Positions 26,733 to 35,133 of a stretch of DNA of 64,000 bases are shown here, in pieces. Within the stretch, counting starts at the first letter, position 1; every line of letters begins with the position of its first letter. Under the pieces are notes generated by a model. It did no database searches. It had not been told where the DNA came from and saw only the letters and a program-made list of their open reading frames with translations. The DNA comes from an uncultured Poribacteria bacterium. Its GTDB lineage: Bacteria > Poribacteria > WGA-4E > PCPOR2b. The DNA is taken from the NCBI GenBank assembly GCA_958296125.1, contig OY282444.1, positions 682,001 through 746,000 on the forward strand, given 5' to 3'. The translations under genes and the position numbers were made by a program.

Positions 26733-27827
26733 TCACTCCCAACCGAAGGCAGTGCGTACGTATTGATTAAACGCTTGCCGGAGATAATCCCACCTATCCT
26801 TTCCCCAAATTTCTAGGGACAGGCTTGAATGCCCTGTCGCCTCCTTCAATTCCGCTTGGATAAGCCGCTGGGCCTCTCGCGAAGCACCACACAGCACGAT
26901 GGCACGTGCTTCCACACCACCGAGTTGTCTCATCCGTAAAATAGCCTCCATCCCTTTTTGTTTCACTAAGCGGTGTTCATAAGCAAGAGTGCACGAAACG
27001 ACAACAATTTGGTACCCCAGTACCGCAACTACGTCCAGTTCAAACGGTTTAACACTTGCGTCTGTCGCATTAGCTCGCCGCACATATACCTTGTGGAAGA
27101 GTTTATAGTTCCTTCGATCCGGGCTCTGCCGAGCAATATCTGCCAAGGCACGCTGGAGGGCAGCATACGCACCGTACTCAAGAAGGTCAGAGGTGAGATT
27201 CATACCGCTCCTCAGGGCCGCACAACCCCTAGCCAACTGTTGTTCACTGAGGGTTCCGGGGGCGGTGCATTCTTTCGTTCGATTGTTACCCGATTCATCC
27301 CAGTATTCGTAGGGAAATGGGCCGAGTTCAAAGCCGTTGAGTTCAGCAACGCAATGCAGACAGGGCTTGACCCCCTTGCGAGTATCTGAGACTAAGGCAT
27401 TTCCATCCCGGTCTACGAGGGTCGCGCCTGAGTCAGCACGTGGATCCAGATAGGAGGTCTCTAAGTCAATCGGTTCCGATAAAACGGCTGTAACAGCTTC
27501 TGCAGCCACAACAGTTTCAACGCACATCACCTTAGTGCCACCCGTGTAGTGCACATGAATGCAAGTGGTATTGTCTGGTAAATTGTCCTTGAGATTCCGT
27601 GTAATGTCGTCGCGTACGGTAGATGGGTTCCCCGACACCGTTTCAACAGTATCACTAGAAAACGCGCCGCGACTACATTTCAGCAACCGGTCCCGTTCGG
27701 ACTTTGTTTCCTCCGTATACACAAGTCGTACATGAATCGGGTGTGGCAAGTGATCTTTCAAATGATGCAATGCCACCCAGACAGGTATCGGATTGGTTCC
27801 AACCGTAAGAATGAGGAGTGTGCCCAT
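26733..27827 (-). CDS. Card1/Can2-like CARF nuclease (DUF1887 type), ancillary to type III CRISPR
   Basis: 364 residues. The N-terminal CARF domain shows LLILTVGTNPIPVWVALHHL and, near residue 90, HVHYTGGTKVMCVETV, the loops that bind cyclic oligoadenylate. The C-terminal domain (about 225-364) is laid out like the PD-(D/E)xK nuclease of Card1/Can2: ELDVVAVLGYQIVVVSC near 262-280, a Lys-containing helix and RMRQLGGVEARAIVLCG. In the active-site strand the usual (E/Q)CK is replaced by VSCT, so the metal-binding Glu and the catalytic Lys are missing at their normal places. Cas10 in the same locus would supply the activator. It lies downstream of cmr6, separated by a CARF-HEPN remnant. Nuclease activity is not certain. 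Confidence 0.78.
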   Translation of the reverse strand: MGTLLILTVGTNPIPVWVALHHLKDHLPHPIHVRLVYTEETKSERDRLLKCSRGAFSSDTVETVSGNPSTVRDDITRNLKDNLPDNTTCIHVHYTGGTKVMCVETVVAAEAVTAVLSEPIDLETSYLDPRADSGATLVDRDGNALVSDTRKGVKPCLHCVAELNGFELGPFPYEYWDESGNNRTKECTAPGTLSEQQLARGCAALRSGMNLTSDLLEYGAYAALQRALADIARQSPDRRNYKLFHKVYVRRANATDASVKPFELDVVAVLGYQIVVVSCTLAYEHRLVKQKGMEAILRMRQLGGVEARAIVLCGASREAQRLIQAELKEATGHSSLSLEIWGKDRWDYLRQAFNQYVRTAFGWE

Positions 27828-27853
27828 AGCGGAAGTTTCTCCGTTTTTTATTT

Positions 27854-28197
27854 TTAAAATGGTTCGCTGTTGACCGTGGGTGGTGTCAATTCGCTCCCAA
27901 TTGGGGCGGGGAGAGCTGTCCTGTCTATGTGTCCGTAGATCTCCTTCCGCTTTTCACTATACTGGTTGAACAGCTCCTCATCCGTTCTGGTAGTGCTAGA
28001 GTTTGAATACACCGGATTGAGGGTATTGATTCCGTATTGTGCAAGGCGGTGTTGTTCAATTCATTCGAGAAGCCGATACAGAACCAGACACGCTATGTCA
28101 AGTTTCCCCTGCGATGCCCGACGGTGTGCGTTGTAATAGAGCGTAAACGCAAATCTGTGGTAAGTTTGTTAAGTTCGGCCAACTCGATTTGGGGCAT
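27854..28197 (-). pseudogene. Broken C-terminal HEPN part of a CARF-HEPN (TIGR02710-like) protein
   Basis: An ATG at 28197 after GAGGAGG opens with PQIELAELNKLTTDLRLRS. From there the recognisable sequence continues in a different frame as LYYNAHRRASQGKLDIACLV then LYRLLE, an in-frame TGA near 28068, then IEQHRLAQYGINTL, down to a TAA at 27854. This resembles the C-terminal HEPN domain of TIGR02710 CARF proteins (NAxRRAxxGxYDxAxxRLYRxLE, then QxRLxxYGI). One frameshift and one nonsense codon are present and the CARF half is gone. It lies between cmr6 and the Card1-like gene, so it is the trace of a third ancillary effector. Confidence 0.68.
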
Positions 28198-28213
28198 TAT
28201 GTTTTTCCTCCTC

Positions 28214-29572
28214 TTAGCCTTCAGTATCTTCATCCTTGGTGTATTCCCAAAATGTAAGTATTCCCTCATCAGCATCCGGCGTGCAACGAAAGTGTTTTGC
28301 AACGACAACCGATTCCATGTTCCCGTTACTCTTTTCAAGTTGATTGGAAACCGCTATTAACTCCTCTTGTACATCCACCAATTCGTCCGATGGTAATTTC
28401 TTGAGGGTTTTGCGAAAAGCAGTACTATAGATAAGTCGCGGAAGTTCCAAGATTCTTGACGAAAGCAGACTTGTTTTTAAGTTATCCCAGATCCATTTTC
28501 CAAAGTCCGATACCATCGCAGAATCCTCAATCGACTCAACCAAGGTTGGGAGGATTCCGGCTAATTGGCCCAGTTCAATAAAATCGTCCCGTGTCGCAAC
28601 CTGAGCCAGTTGTGCCGCGCAATTTTTAACCAACATAATGTCAATTAACTGCGGATCAGGATTGGGGTTGTTCGGATTGGAAAATTGCTTGTGAGCTTCA
28701 TCAAGGCTAATCTGGTTGGGCTTCTTGGGACGTGATCTGAGTGGAATTTGAAAGTTCGCGTTAGGTCTGAGACTTTTTGGGACACCGCTCCGCTTGCGGA
28801 AATATCCGTATCCGCTGGCGGTTTTTGCTCCCAAACCCTTGTCTCTCAATGTTTTGTCAACCCAATCTTTGGCACTGTTAATCAGATCCTGTTCCTTCGC
28901 CAAGATCACAAATCGAAAAGGCGTTTGCCCGACAGTCAAAAAGTTGATTGGGATTGGATTCTGCGTATCAGTGGGTAGCTCTGTGCCTGTGTAATAATTA
29001 GGAAAATGCGGATTCATTATATCAAGTGACAGGGGCACATTATCGATTGGATAGGCCGGGAGAAATTGAACATTTCCCGCGGATTTTTGGCTGCCAAAAA
29101 CAGCGAAGAAAGCCTTCTTTTTTTCTTGCAGATCTTCGTCGTCGCTATCTTTGATGTCTCGCATCGCCAAGTTTTCGTTGTTACTGAAATCTTCCTGAAT
29201 TACCCAACTTCGGACAACGCCCTTGAAGGTACTTCCAGGAAGATAAGGGATGCCGTAGACGTGCTCAAGCGTCATGTTAGTTTCCTGCACATGTCCGCCG
29301 CCAAGCCCAATAACCAGCCGCCCGTCGATCTCATAAAACCCGCAGAAAATACGGTAACTCTTTGCCAGATAGTGAAGTTGATTCGTCTGACGGTTTTTTA
29401 GGGGTACAATTGCGCGTTGCAAATCACCAAGATTCATTGTGTCAATTGAAAACTTAACTTTTCCACCGCTGTCTTGTTCATTTTCCAAGAAACACTGATA
29501 ACGCAAGGCGAAGTTTGAGATCTCATTGCGATTAACGAGGTCTTGTGTGTCAGATGGGCAATAAATCGGCAT
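28214..29572 (-). CDS. cmr6: Cmr6, type III-B effector subunit
   Basis: 452 residues. RAMP protein capping the Cmr complex near the 3' end of the crRNA. LVIGLGGGHVQETNMTLEHV followed by YGIPYLPGSTFKGVVRSWVI is the Cmr6 signature, and LRDKGLGAKTASGYGYF is the glycine-rich RAMP loop near residue 265. After it an extension of about 180 residues follows (beginning near GVPKSLRPN) that normal 250-320-residue Cmr6 proteins do not have; it is mostly predicted helical and has no motif I know. The start overlaps the stop of cmr5 (TGATG), so translation is coupled. It is the last intact gene of the cmr operon. Confidence 0.9.
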   Translation of the reverse strand: MPIYCPSDTQDLVNRNEISNFALRYQCFLENEQDSGGKVKFSIDTMNLGDLQRAIVPLKNRQTNQLHYLAKSYRIFCGFYEIDGRLVIGLGGGHVQETNMTLEHVYGIPYLPGSTFKGVVRSWVIQEDFSNNENLAMRDIKDSDDEDLQEKKKAFFAVFGSQKSAGNVQFLPAYPIDNVPLSLDIMNPHFPNYYTGTELPTDTQNPIPINFLTVGQTPFRFVILAKEQDLINSAKDWVDKTLRDKGLGAKTASGYGYFRKRSGVPKSLRPNANFQIPLRSRPKKPNQISLDEAHKQFSNPNNPNPDPQLIDIMLVKNCAAQLAQVATRDDFIELGQLAGILPTLVESIEDSAMVSDFGKWIWDNLKTSLLSSRILELPRLIYSTAFRKTLKKLPSDELVDVQEELIAVSNQLEKSNGNMESVVVAKHFRCTPDADEGILTFWEYTKDEDTEG

Positions 29573-29970
29573 CAGTTATCCTCCTCCACACCTTTCATCA
29601 GGCCATCAACGAACCGTCGAACCCAGTCCAATAACGCCAATGTCTCAGTCGTAATCCGGCGATATTCGTTGGAGGATTTACTAATAACGACCTCCACGAG
29701 TTCACTATTTTCACCCAATTCAATTAACTGCTTGCAGGCTAGCCATTCGCCAATCATATTATATAGTTTTGTGTTTCCGTCATCTCGTTTGTTGATGAAT
29801 GCCAATGTCTGTCCAAGCCCGTTGGTTTTGATGAGCACTGGAAGTTTTTTCGCGCCGGATTTGTACTTTTTCTTCAGATCTTCGTTAGAATTTTGGGCTA
29901 TCTCATTAACGCGATCATAAGCAAAGGCCGCACGTCCCTGTTCAATGCCTCTGATGCTGTTTTCGTTCAT
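29572..29970 (-). CDS. cmr5: Cmr5, small subunit of the type III-B complex
   Basis: 132 residues from ATG 29970, preceded by AAGGAGAC. An upstream in-frame ATG lies inside cmr4 and is less likely. RGIEQGRAAFAYDRVNEIAQ and VLIKTNGLGQTLAFINKR are the conserved helices of Cmr5, an all-alpha protein that lines the RNA channel as a filament. It starts 11 bases after cmr4 and overlaps cmr6. Confidence 0.92.
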   Translation of the reverse strand: MNENSIRGIEQGRAAFAYDRVNEIAQNSNEDLKKKYKSGAKKLPVLIKTNGLGQTLAFINKRDDGNTKLYNMIGEWLACKQLIELGENSELVEVVISKSSNEYRRITTETLALLDWVRRFVDGLMKGVEEDN

Positions 29971-29980
29971 TTCTGTCTCC

Positions 29981-30955
29981 TTAATCTCCATAGATTTTCG
30001 TCCGAACAATCCCTTTACCGATTGTTGCGTTTCCACCCAGTTGAATTACAGCCGGGAGCCCGTCTTCCAAGAATTCCATTACCTTTTCTGACTCATCGCG
30101 CTTCTCCTTTTTTTCTTGATCCGTCAACATAAAGAGACCTTTATCGGCATCGTTTTCCTGAAAGATGGGCGAGGTTAAGGCGAGTGAATAAAGAATCGAA
30201 TCGGAGGGGAGATATTCTTCGTACCACAAAGCTCCCTTTTGCACAGTTCCGGTTTCTTGGTTAATCTTGATTCGTGCGATGACCTCCGTTGAAAGTGTCA
30301 CAAAATCGCGAAAATCATCATTGCTCAACACGACGAGGTCTGTCTGCATTTTTTCGCGCCAATAACTATACTCGTCATCCGCAGGTAAGCCCTGCTTTGC
30401 AAGCCAGTTTGCCAGCTCATTTACGGTCGGATCGATCGTAACATCAAAGGTGTACTCTTCCAGCACGATCTTATTATCAGCAACAATAAGATTTGAGTAA
30501 TTGGGAATATAGTTGCTGCTCGTGATAGAGTGTTGGAAGTCAATATCACAGATCTGAAGGTCTTGTTTGAACCGCTCAAGCACAGCAGGGCAGGTAATCC
30601 ACCCGAAGACACCTGAAACCGACTTGACGGGGAAAAGCAACAAGCGAGCATCGGTAAAGCCTAGCGCGCCTGCGTATAGGTCCCCAGTCTCAGGGCCAAA
30701 GGCTAATTTAATGGCTTCCTTGTACTTAGCATCTTCGATGGAAGTGATATCCCAACCGAGCTGAAGCTGCGCTAGATTCGGTTGGGTGCTGAAAACTTCC
30801 CGGACCGCGCCCTTGATGCCCGATGCTTCGATCTTGGGATAGTTTGTATGTTTTTCGCGTTGGATTGGCAAATCGATGATGCCGAGATCGCTGCCACTTC
30901 CTACGTGCAATGATGTTTCAACAATTAAGAACAGAGGTTTTGCAGATTTGAACAT
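29981..30955 (-). CDS. cmr4: Cmr4, backbone RNase subunit
   Basis: 324 residues from ATG 30955 (AAGGAAA upstream); ATG 30973 is a possible longer start. KPLFLIVETSLHVGSGSDLG and IIDLPIQREKHTNYPKIEAS are the family signature; the Asp in GSGSDLG corresponds to the target-RNA-cleaving residue of Cmr4, so the complex should cut RNA at 6-nt spacing. GIKGAVREVF and the loop ATIGKGIVRTKI are the other RAMP glycine motifs. Several copies form the helical backbone on the crRNA. Confidence 0.94.
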   Translation of the reverse strand: MFKSAKPLFLIVETSLHVGSGSDLGIIDLPIQREKHTNYPKIEASGIKGAVREVFSTQPNLAQLQLGWDITSIEDAKYKEAIKLAFGPETGDLYAGALGFTDARLLLFPVKSVSGVFGWITCPAVLERFKQDLQICDIDFQHSITSSNYIPNYSNLIVADNKIVLEEYTFDVTIDPTVNELANWLAKQGLPADDEYSYWREKMQTDLVVLSNDDFRDFVTLSTEVIARIKINQETGTVQKGALWYEEYLPSDSILYSLALTSPIFQENDADKGLFMLTDQEKKEKRDESEKVMEFLEDGLPAVIQLGGNATIGKGIVRTKIYGD

Positions 30956-30972
30956 AATGGTTTCCTTCGTCA

Positions 30973-32064
30973 CTATTTTGACATTGCGCCAACATACGTC
31001 AGACCGAACCCTTCCTGTGTGCGTTGGGTGCCCATGTTTTTGTAATGCAAACAGTCTAAAATTGCATCAGTTTTTTCGCCGTTGATTACCCGAAAATAGT
31101 AAACACTCCCAGCAGGTACCGCACGATACACCTTTTTGGGGCGGCGGTGTGCAACATCCCATCCCCCAATAGTCACGTAATTCCCTACCGCGGCAGTAAT
31201 TAACTCAATATCCCCGTGGAAACACTTAGGCAACCAACCATCATTAAAAATCGCGTGTGTCGCTAAATAGAGTTTGAATTTTCCAGAGTCACGCACCATT
31301 TCTCGAACTGTAGAGCAGTCATCGGCTAAAATCGGGTCAGTTTTTTGGGTAGTTATCTTGTAGCTAAAACTTTTGCCCTCGCCGCCAAGTTTTATCAGTG
31401 CACTTTCGGGAAGCTGATCAATTCCATCAACATCAACGACAAATCCGAACTCCGAATCACTGAAGCGTTTCATGTTAATCCGATAAAGCATACCTTCGTC
31501 AGTTGCTAATGTCTTGTGACTTCGGGTGATACCCACCTTCGGTTCATCTATGATAAAGCCTGATTTTTCTGACGTTAGATTCGAGGTTTCACCAAGTAGG
31601 TATTTCCGCAAATTATCGCCCGAGATATAGCCACCTGCATGTTCAACCTGCACCGTGGAATTATTCCATGTCAGGAGTGTGGACAATTTGGAATTTGAGG
31701 AAAACGTATCACTTTGCGATTCCATCGATAGCGGATACAGTGTCGCGCTGCCCGATTTCTTCTCGGACACCAAATCGCGCGGGGTTGGATAGTAAAGAGG
31801 ACCATCACCACGTCCTAAGAATACCCCCTTAATCTGGATTGATGCACTTGCGAGCGACTGCTTTGTGCCAATAACCGATTTCATCTGGTCACTGGCAAAC
31901 CGCTCCATATCGCCGCAGAAAGCGATATAAGCAGTCCGCAATGCCCCCATTACTGTCGAAGGAGACGGCGTTTCAATTGAGTAGCCTTCCGATTGCTCCC
32001 CCCGCGTGAAGGGGCGGCCATCGCGGAAGAAAAAGGTGTCATTCGGTTTCAGAAACAGTCTCAT
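30973..32064 (-). CDS. cmr3: Cmr3, crRNA 5'-tag-binding RAMP subunit
   Basis: 363 residues from ATG 32064, inside the end of cas10 (26-base overlap). LKPNDTFFFRDGRPFTRGEQ and PSPSTVMGALRTAYIAFCGD are characteristic of Cmr3, which holds the 5' tag of the crRNA together with Cmr2. The C-terminus has FGLTYVGAM. An upstream in-frame start at 32115 would add 17 residues with no family match. Confidence 0.92.
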   Translation of the reverse strand: MRLFLKPNDTFFFRDGRPFTRGEQSEGYSIETPSPSTVMGALRTAYIAFCGDMERFASDQMKSVIGTKQSLASASIQIKGVFLGRGDGPLYYPTPRDLVSEKKSGSATLYPLSMESQSDTFSSNSKLSTLLTWNNSTVQVEHAGGYISGDNLRKYLLGETSNLTSEKSGFIIDEPKVGITRSHKTLATDEGMLYRINMKRFSDSEFGFVVDVDGIDQLPESALIKLGGEGKSFSYKITTQKTDPILADDCSTVREMVRDSGKFKLYLATHAIFNDGWLPKCFHGDIELITAAVGNYVTIGGWDVAHRRPKKVYRAVPAGSVYYFRVINGEKTDAILDCLHYKNMGTQRTQEGFGLTYVGAMSK

Positions 32065-33961
32065 CTGTTTTGGCCTCCCGCGCGATAAAATTGATAATCT
32101 CCAAAAAACTGACAAAGTCGCTAAATTTCATCCGCTCGTTAGCCAGCAAAGCGGTTAAATCTTGAACATTGTTATGAATCTTCTGTTGAATTTCTGTATC
32201 TGAACAAACAGTTTCGCTCGTCGCCCGTCGGATCAAGCGTTCAAGTTCCGCCTCAACTAAGTGGGGCAATTCAAGTACACCATTGCGGTTGGCGAGTCGT
32301 GCAAAGACCTCACGGAAAGTATACATGAATTTCTTGGAAACTTCCCCTTTCTTGATAATTTCAACGAGGGTTTGGCTCACTGTAATCATATCAATGTTCA
32401 CGCCACTCTCATCCTTATATTTCCATTTGAAAACCGTCTGCGAGATATTACCAGAGTGCTTCAACAGCGCGATACCGACGGCGTTTTTCCCATCAACAGA
32501 TTTTGCCTCCCGCTCCATGGCGCGGGCTCGATTAAGCACATCGCCAAGCGGTACTTTGCAGTGGGCAATACAAATACCTACGGATGCTGTTGATGCCGGA
32601 TTATCCTCTCCATTTAGGTTTGGAAAACTCCATCGAAGTCTACAAAGGATTTTCAGCAAATCGCTCAGGTTTGCCAATGCGAGTACGTCGTCACCGCCGG
32701 CATAGATGAGCTTTCCAAGGTAGTCTTTCTCCACAATTTGCTGAACTTTTGTCGTATACTCATTCAGTTTACTGCTAATCTTGGTATGTGCTTCCGAGTC
32801 CTCGGATTGCGAGATTGTCTGTCCCATTCCGTCTCCGTCAAGGACGATCACCGCAAAGTATCGGCTTGCATCGAAGCCAATATGATTGTTGATAAGCTTC
32901 CGGCGCAACTTGTCGCATTGGCTGATTACTACCCTCTGCTCCATTTGCACTTTTTTACTAATTCCGTGGTAACGTTCAAGATTTTGCTCCGAAAAAGACT
33001 CCTCAAAAAGCCAATCTCCATCAACATTCCAACTCTTTTGAATTTCTCTGAGCTTAGGAACAGGATCCACAGTCACTTCAAGCTTATTGTTATTAGTATC
33101 TTTAAACGTGCTAACTGCCTCAACAAACTTCTTGTATGTCTCTGTTGCCTCATCATCATCCGCGATTTGAAGTTTGAAGTCAGCAGTGGCCACCTCCGAG
33201 GTTGATTGAAAAGAGAGATTTTTTATCTCTGGATGTTTTTTGCCGAAATACTCCCCGGCAAGACGCTTGGTAAGACAAACCGTGCAAAGTGCCTCATCCT
33301 GTCGACAGTATTTCGCACGACGCTGGGCAAACCGCCGCCACCATTTCATCGGGTCCCCTTTGCCGTTGTGAAATATTTCCCGGTCCCCACAGAGCGAACA
33401 TTTTCGTCCACTTTCGTTAACCTGATAGAAGGCGCGGCAGTTTTTGGCAGAAGCAAGCCGCGTTCCGGTTTTGGCATACCAATCCTTATACTCCCCACGG
33501 CACCCACTTGAAACAACCCAATAGAGCTCAAAAAAATGCTTAATCTGTTTTCTAAAGAGCTCAGCCGCGTAAGTATTATCCCATGCCCCTTTATTAACAA
33601 TCTTAACAAAGATCTCAACCGCGTGTTTTGCCATCTTTTCAAATTCACATTGGACAGCCGCTTCAACATACCGCATCGTTTGGGTTAATTCGTCAATTGA
33701 CAGATTTTCACTCATGGCGAGAAAGAGGTTCGGAAACGAGGGAAGCGTAATATCTGCATTCTGCCAGGATTCAAATGGCGAACCGTTTTCAATTGAGGGA
33801 TAGATGATTTTGACACCCTCTTTATTGTAAATCTGATTAATTGCGGTTGCGTTGAGATATGATAGAATATAGCTACCAAGCCATAAATCTTCCGTTTTCC
33901 GTGCGGTTGTGATAAATTTTTGTACGGGCGTAATCGTGAATAGGATGAGATTTTCAGTCAT
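32039..33961 (-). CDS. cmr2: Cas10 (Cmr2), cyclic-oligoadenylate synthase of the type III-B complex
   Basis: 640 residues. The N-terminus (LILFTITPVQKFITTARKTE, then DLWLGSYILSYL) is the Cmr2 opening; no N-terminal HD nuclease domain is present, so DNA cleavage by this subunit is not expected. A zinc finger is seen as CSLCG near residue 190 and CTVC near 225. The first Palm domain has DGDGMGQT near 373 and the second has the active motif YAGGDDVLAL near 420, intact, so it should convert ATP to cyclic oligoadenylate when target RNA binds. The C-terminal part is helical (D4). Start ATG 33961, 9 bases after cmr1. Confidence 0.94.
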   Translation of the reverse strand: MTENLILFTITPVQKFITTARKTEDLWLGSYILSYLNATAINQIYNKEGVKIIYPSIENGSPFESWQNADITLPSFPNLFLAMSENLSIDELTQTMRYVEAAVQCEFEKMAKHAVEIFVKIVNKGAWDNTYAAELFRKQIKHFFELYWVVSSGCRGEYKDWYAKTGTRLASAKNCRAFYQVNESGRKCSLCGDREIFHNGKGDPMKWWRRFAQRRAKYCRQDEALCTVCLTKRLAGEYFGKKHPEIKNLSFQSTSEVATADFKLQIADDDEATETYKKFVEAVSTFKDTNNNKLEVTVDPVPKLREIQKSWNVDGDWLFEESFSEQNLERYHGISKKVQMEQRVVISQCDKLRRKLINNHIGFDASRYFAVIVLDGDGMGQTISQSEDSEAHTKISSKLNEYTTKVQQIVEKDYLGKLIYAGGDDVLALANLSDLLKILCRLRWSFPNLNGEDNPASTASVGICIAHCKVPLGDVLNRARAMEREAKSVDGKNAVGIALLKHSGNISQTVFKWKYKDESGVNIDMITVSQTLVEIIKKGEVSKKFMYTFREVFARLANRNGVLELPHLVEAELERLIRRATSETVCSDTEIQQKIHNNVQDLTALLANERMKFSDFVSFLEIINFIAREAKTDETVSETE

Positions 33962-33970
33962 TATGTATTC

Positions 33971-34801
33971 CTATGCCAAAATTGCGGCAATAAAAGCCAC
34001 CTGTTTCTGCTTATAGTTGTGAGGGTCCGCGCCTGGAAAAACAGAGTTAAGTTGTGTGACAATCGGGACAAATTTATTGCCAATTTTCTGAATACGAACG
34101 TGAATCGGCGAAGCCATCCGTGGAGAGGCACTACCCAAAGCGTTATCGCTATGGTCATGTGTTGCCTGCCCGATCCTGCGGAGTAGGTCATTGACATTAT
34201 CCCATAATGTATTACTGAAATGGACTGCTTTAATCACTGGGTAGTCTGGAAGCCGAATTGTGGGGTCAACCTGAATCTTATTAGGATTTTCCTGGAATCG
34301 CCCTGGTGAAATCCCGATAAGCGTTTGATACACTTTTTTTTCAAGTTCCGCGACGGTCTGAAAACTCCAATCTTGATAACGGATTGAACCAAATCCCCTT
34401 CGTGAGCGATTACCAACGCCGCCGAGCAGGAAGCTAATTTCAGCAATTTGCCTGTATTGGTTAAGCTGTAGGGCTACGAACTTGAGGTTAAATGTGCTGT
34501 TAGGACGGTAAGCTTGCCTCTTAAAGCTACCAGATTTATGCGGAAGAGGGGCACATTCGTCAAACGGTAATGCTGGTACGCTGGGAATACGAATCGATAA
34601 AGGCGATCTGCCTTGCGTATTACCGAATAAGCGGCTTTCCTCTTTGTGCAGATTGTCTACGTTCATTTTCCCCACCGTTGCCCGCCACCAGTAGCGAAAC
34701 AAGGCTTTGAACGGCGGTGGTCGAAGTTCGAGCGTTTGGTTGTCTGCCCCATGAAGAAACATCGGTGTCACGGTTTCAAGTTTCAACTGAATACTTTTCA
34801 T
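33971..34801 (-). CDS. cmr1: Cmr1, RAMP subunit of the type III-B complex
   Basis: 276 residues, at the short end for Cmr1. LKLETVTPMFLHGADNQTLE, LRPPPFKALFRYWWRA and GGVGNRSRRGFGSIRY are its signature (FKxxFRxWWRA and the glycine-rich loop). It binds near the 3' end of the crRNA at the target-capture end. It is the first gene of the operon cmr1-cas10-cmr3-cmr4-cmr5-cmr6. The 145 bases upstream contain no gene and then a direct repeat. Confidence 0.92.
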   Translation of the reverse strand: MKSIQLKLETVTPMFLHGADNQTLELRPPPFKALFRYWWRATVGKMNVDNLHKEESRLFGNTQGRSPLSIRIPSVPALPFDECAPLPHKSGSFKRQAYRPNSTFNLKFVALQLNQYRQIAEISFLLGGVGNRSRRGFGSIRYQDWSFQTVAELEKKVYQTLIGISPGRFQENPNKIQVDPTIRLPDYPVIKAVHFSNTLWDNVNDLLRRIGQATHDHSDNALGSASPRMASPIHVRIQKIGNKFVPIVTQLNSVFPGADPHNYKQKQVAFIAAILA

Positions 34802-34947
34802 TGTGCTTTTCCTTGAATTGGGCTTGGCCAGGGGATAGGTTTCCCGAAGTAATAAGACTGTGTAAAATCAGTTTAACCTGTCTAACAATCTTTTGTCAAA
34901 AAAATTGCCATTGAAATACAGTTGATACGTCATCACGCTGTTTAATT

Positions 34948-35133
34948 TGCATCCCCTGAACACTCCTCGATGGCCGACAAATAGAGTGTAACACAACATC
35001 ACTTTAATGTCAAATGCCAACGTTTTTTGTGCGCGTCTGGACGGGCAATAAATTGCCCTACTACAAACCAGGAGGGTTTCAGCTTCGGTCAAGCCAATGG
35101 CAATCACTCTCCACAAACGGATCACTGTCCTGC
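34948..35133. repeat. Direct repeat, copy 1 (flanks the CARF-HEPN-CARF gene)
   Basis: 186 bases from tgcatcccctgaacactc to gatcactgtcctgc, about 85% identical by eye to 37099-37282 with almost no length change. It includes the last 18 codons and 3' flank of the CARF gene, a hairpin (gggcaat, aa, attgccc near 35043) and the block acacaacatcactttaatgt. It is not a CRISPR repeat: only two copies, too long, and coding in part. Confidence 0.8.

Noticed and set aside
26426-26770. 114-codon plus-strand frame before the Card1-like gene
   Set aside because: No recognisable domain, no ribosome site, and it overlaps the 3' end of the Card1-like gene; treated as chance.
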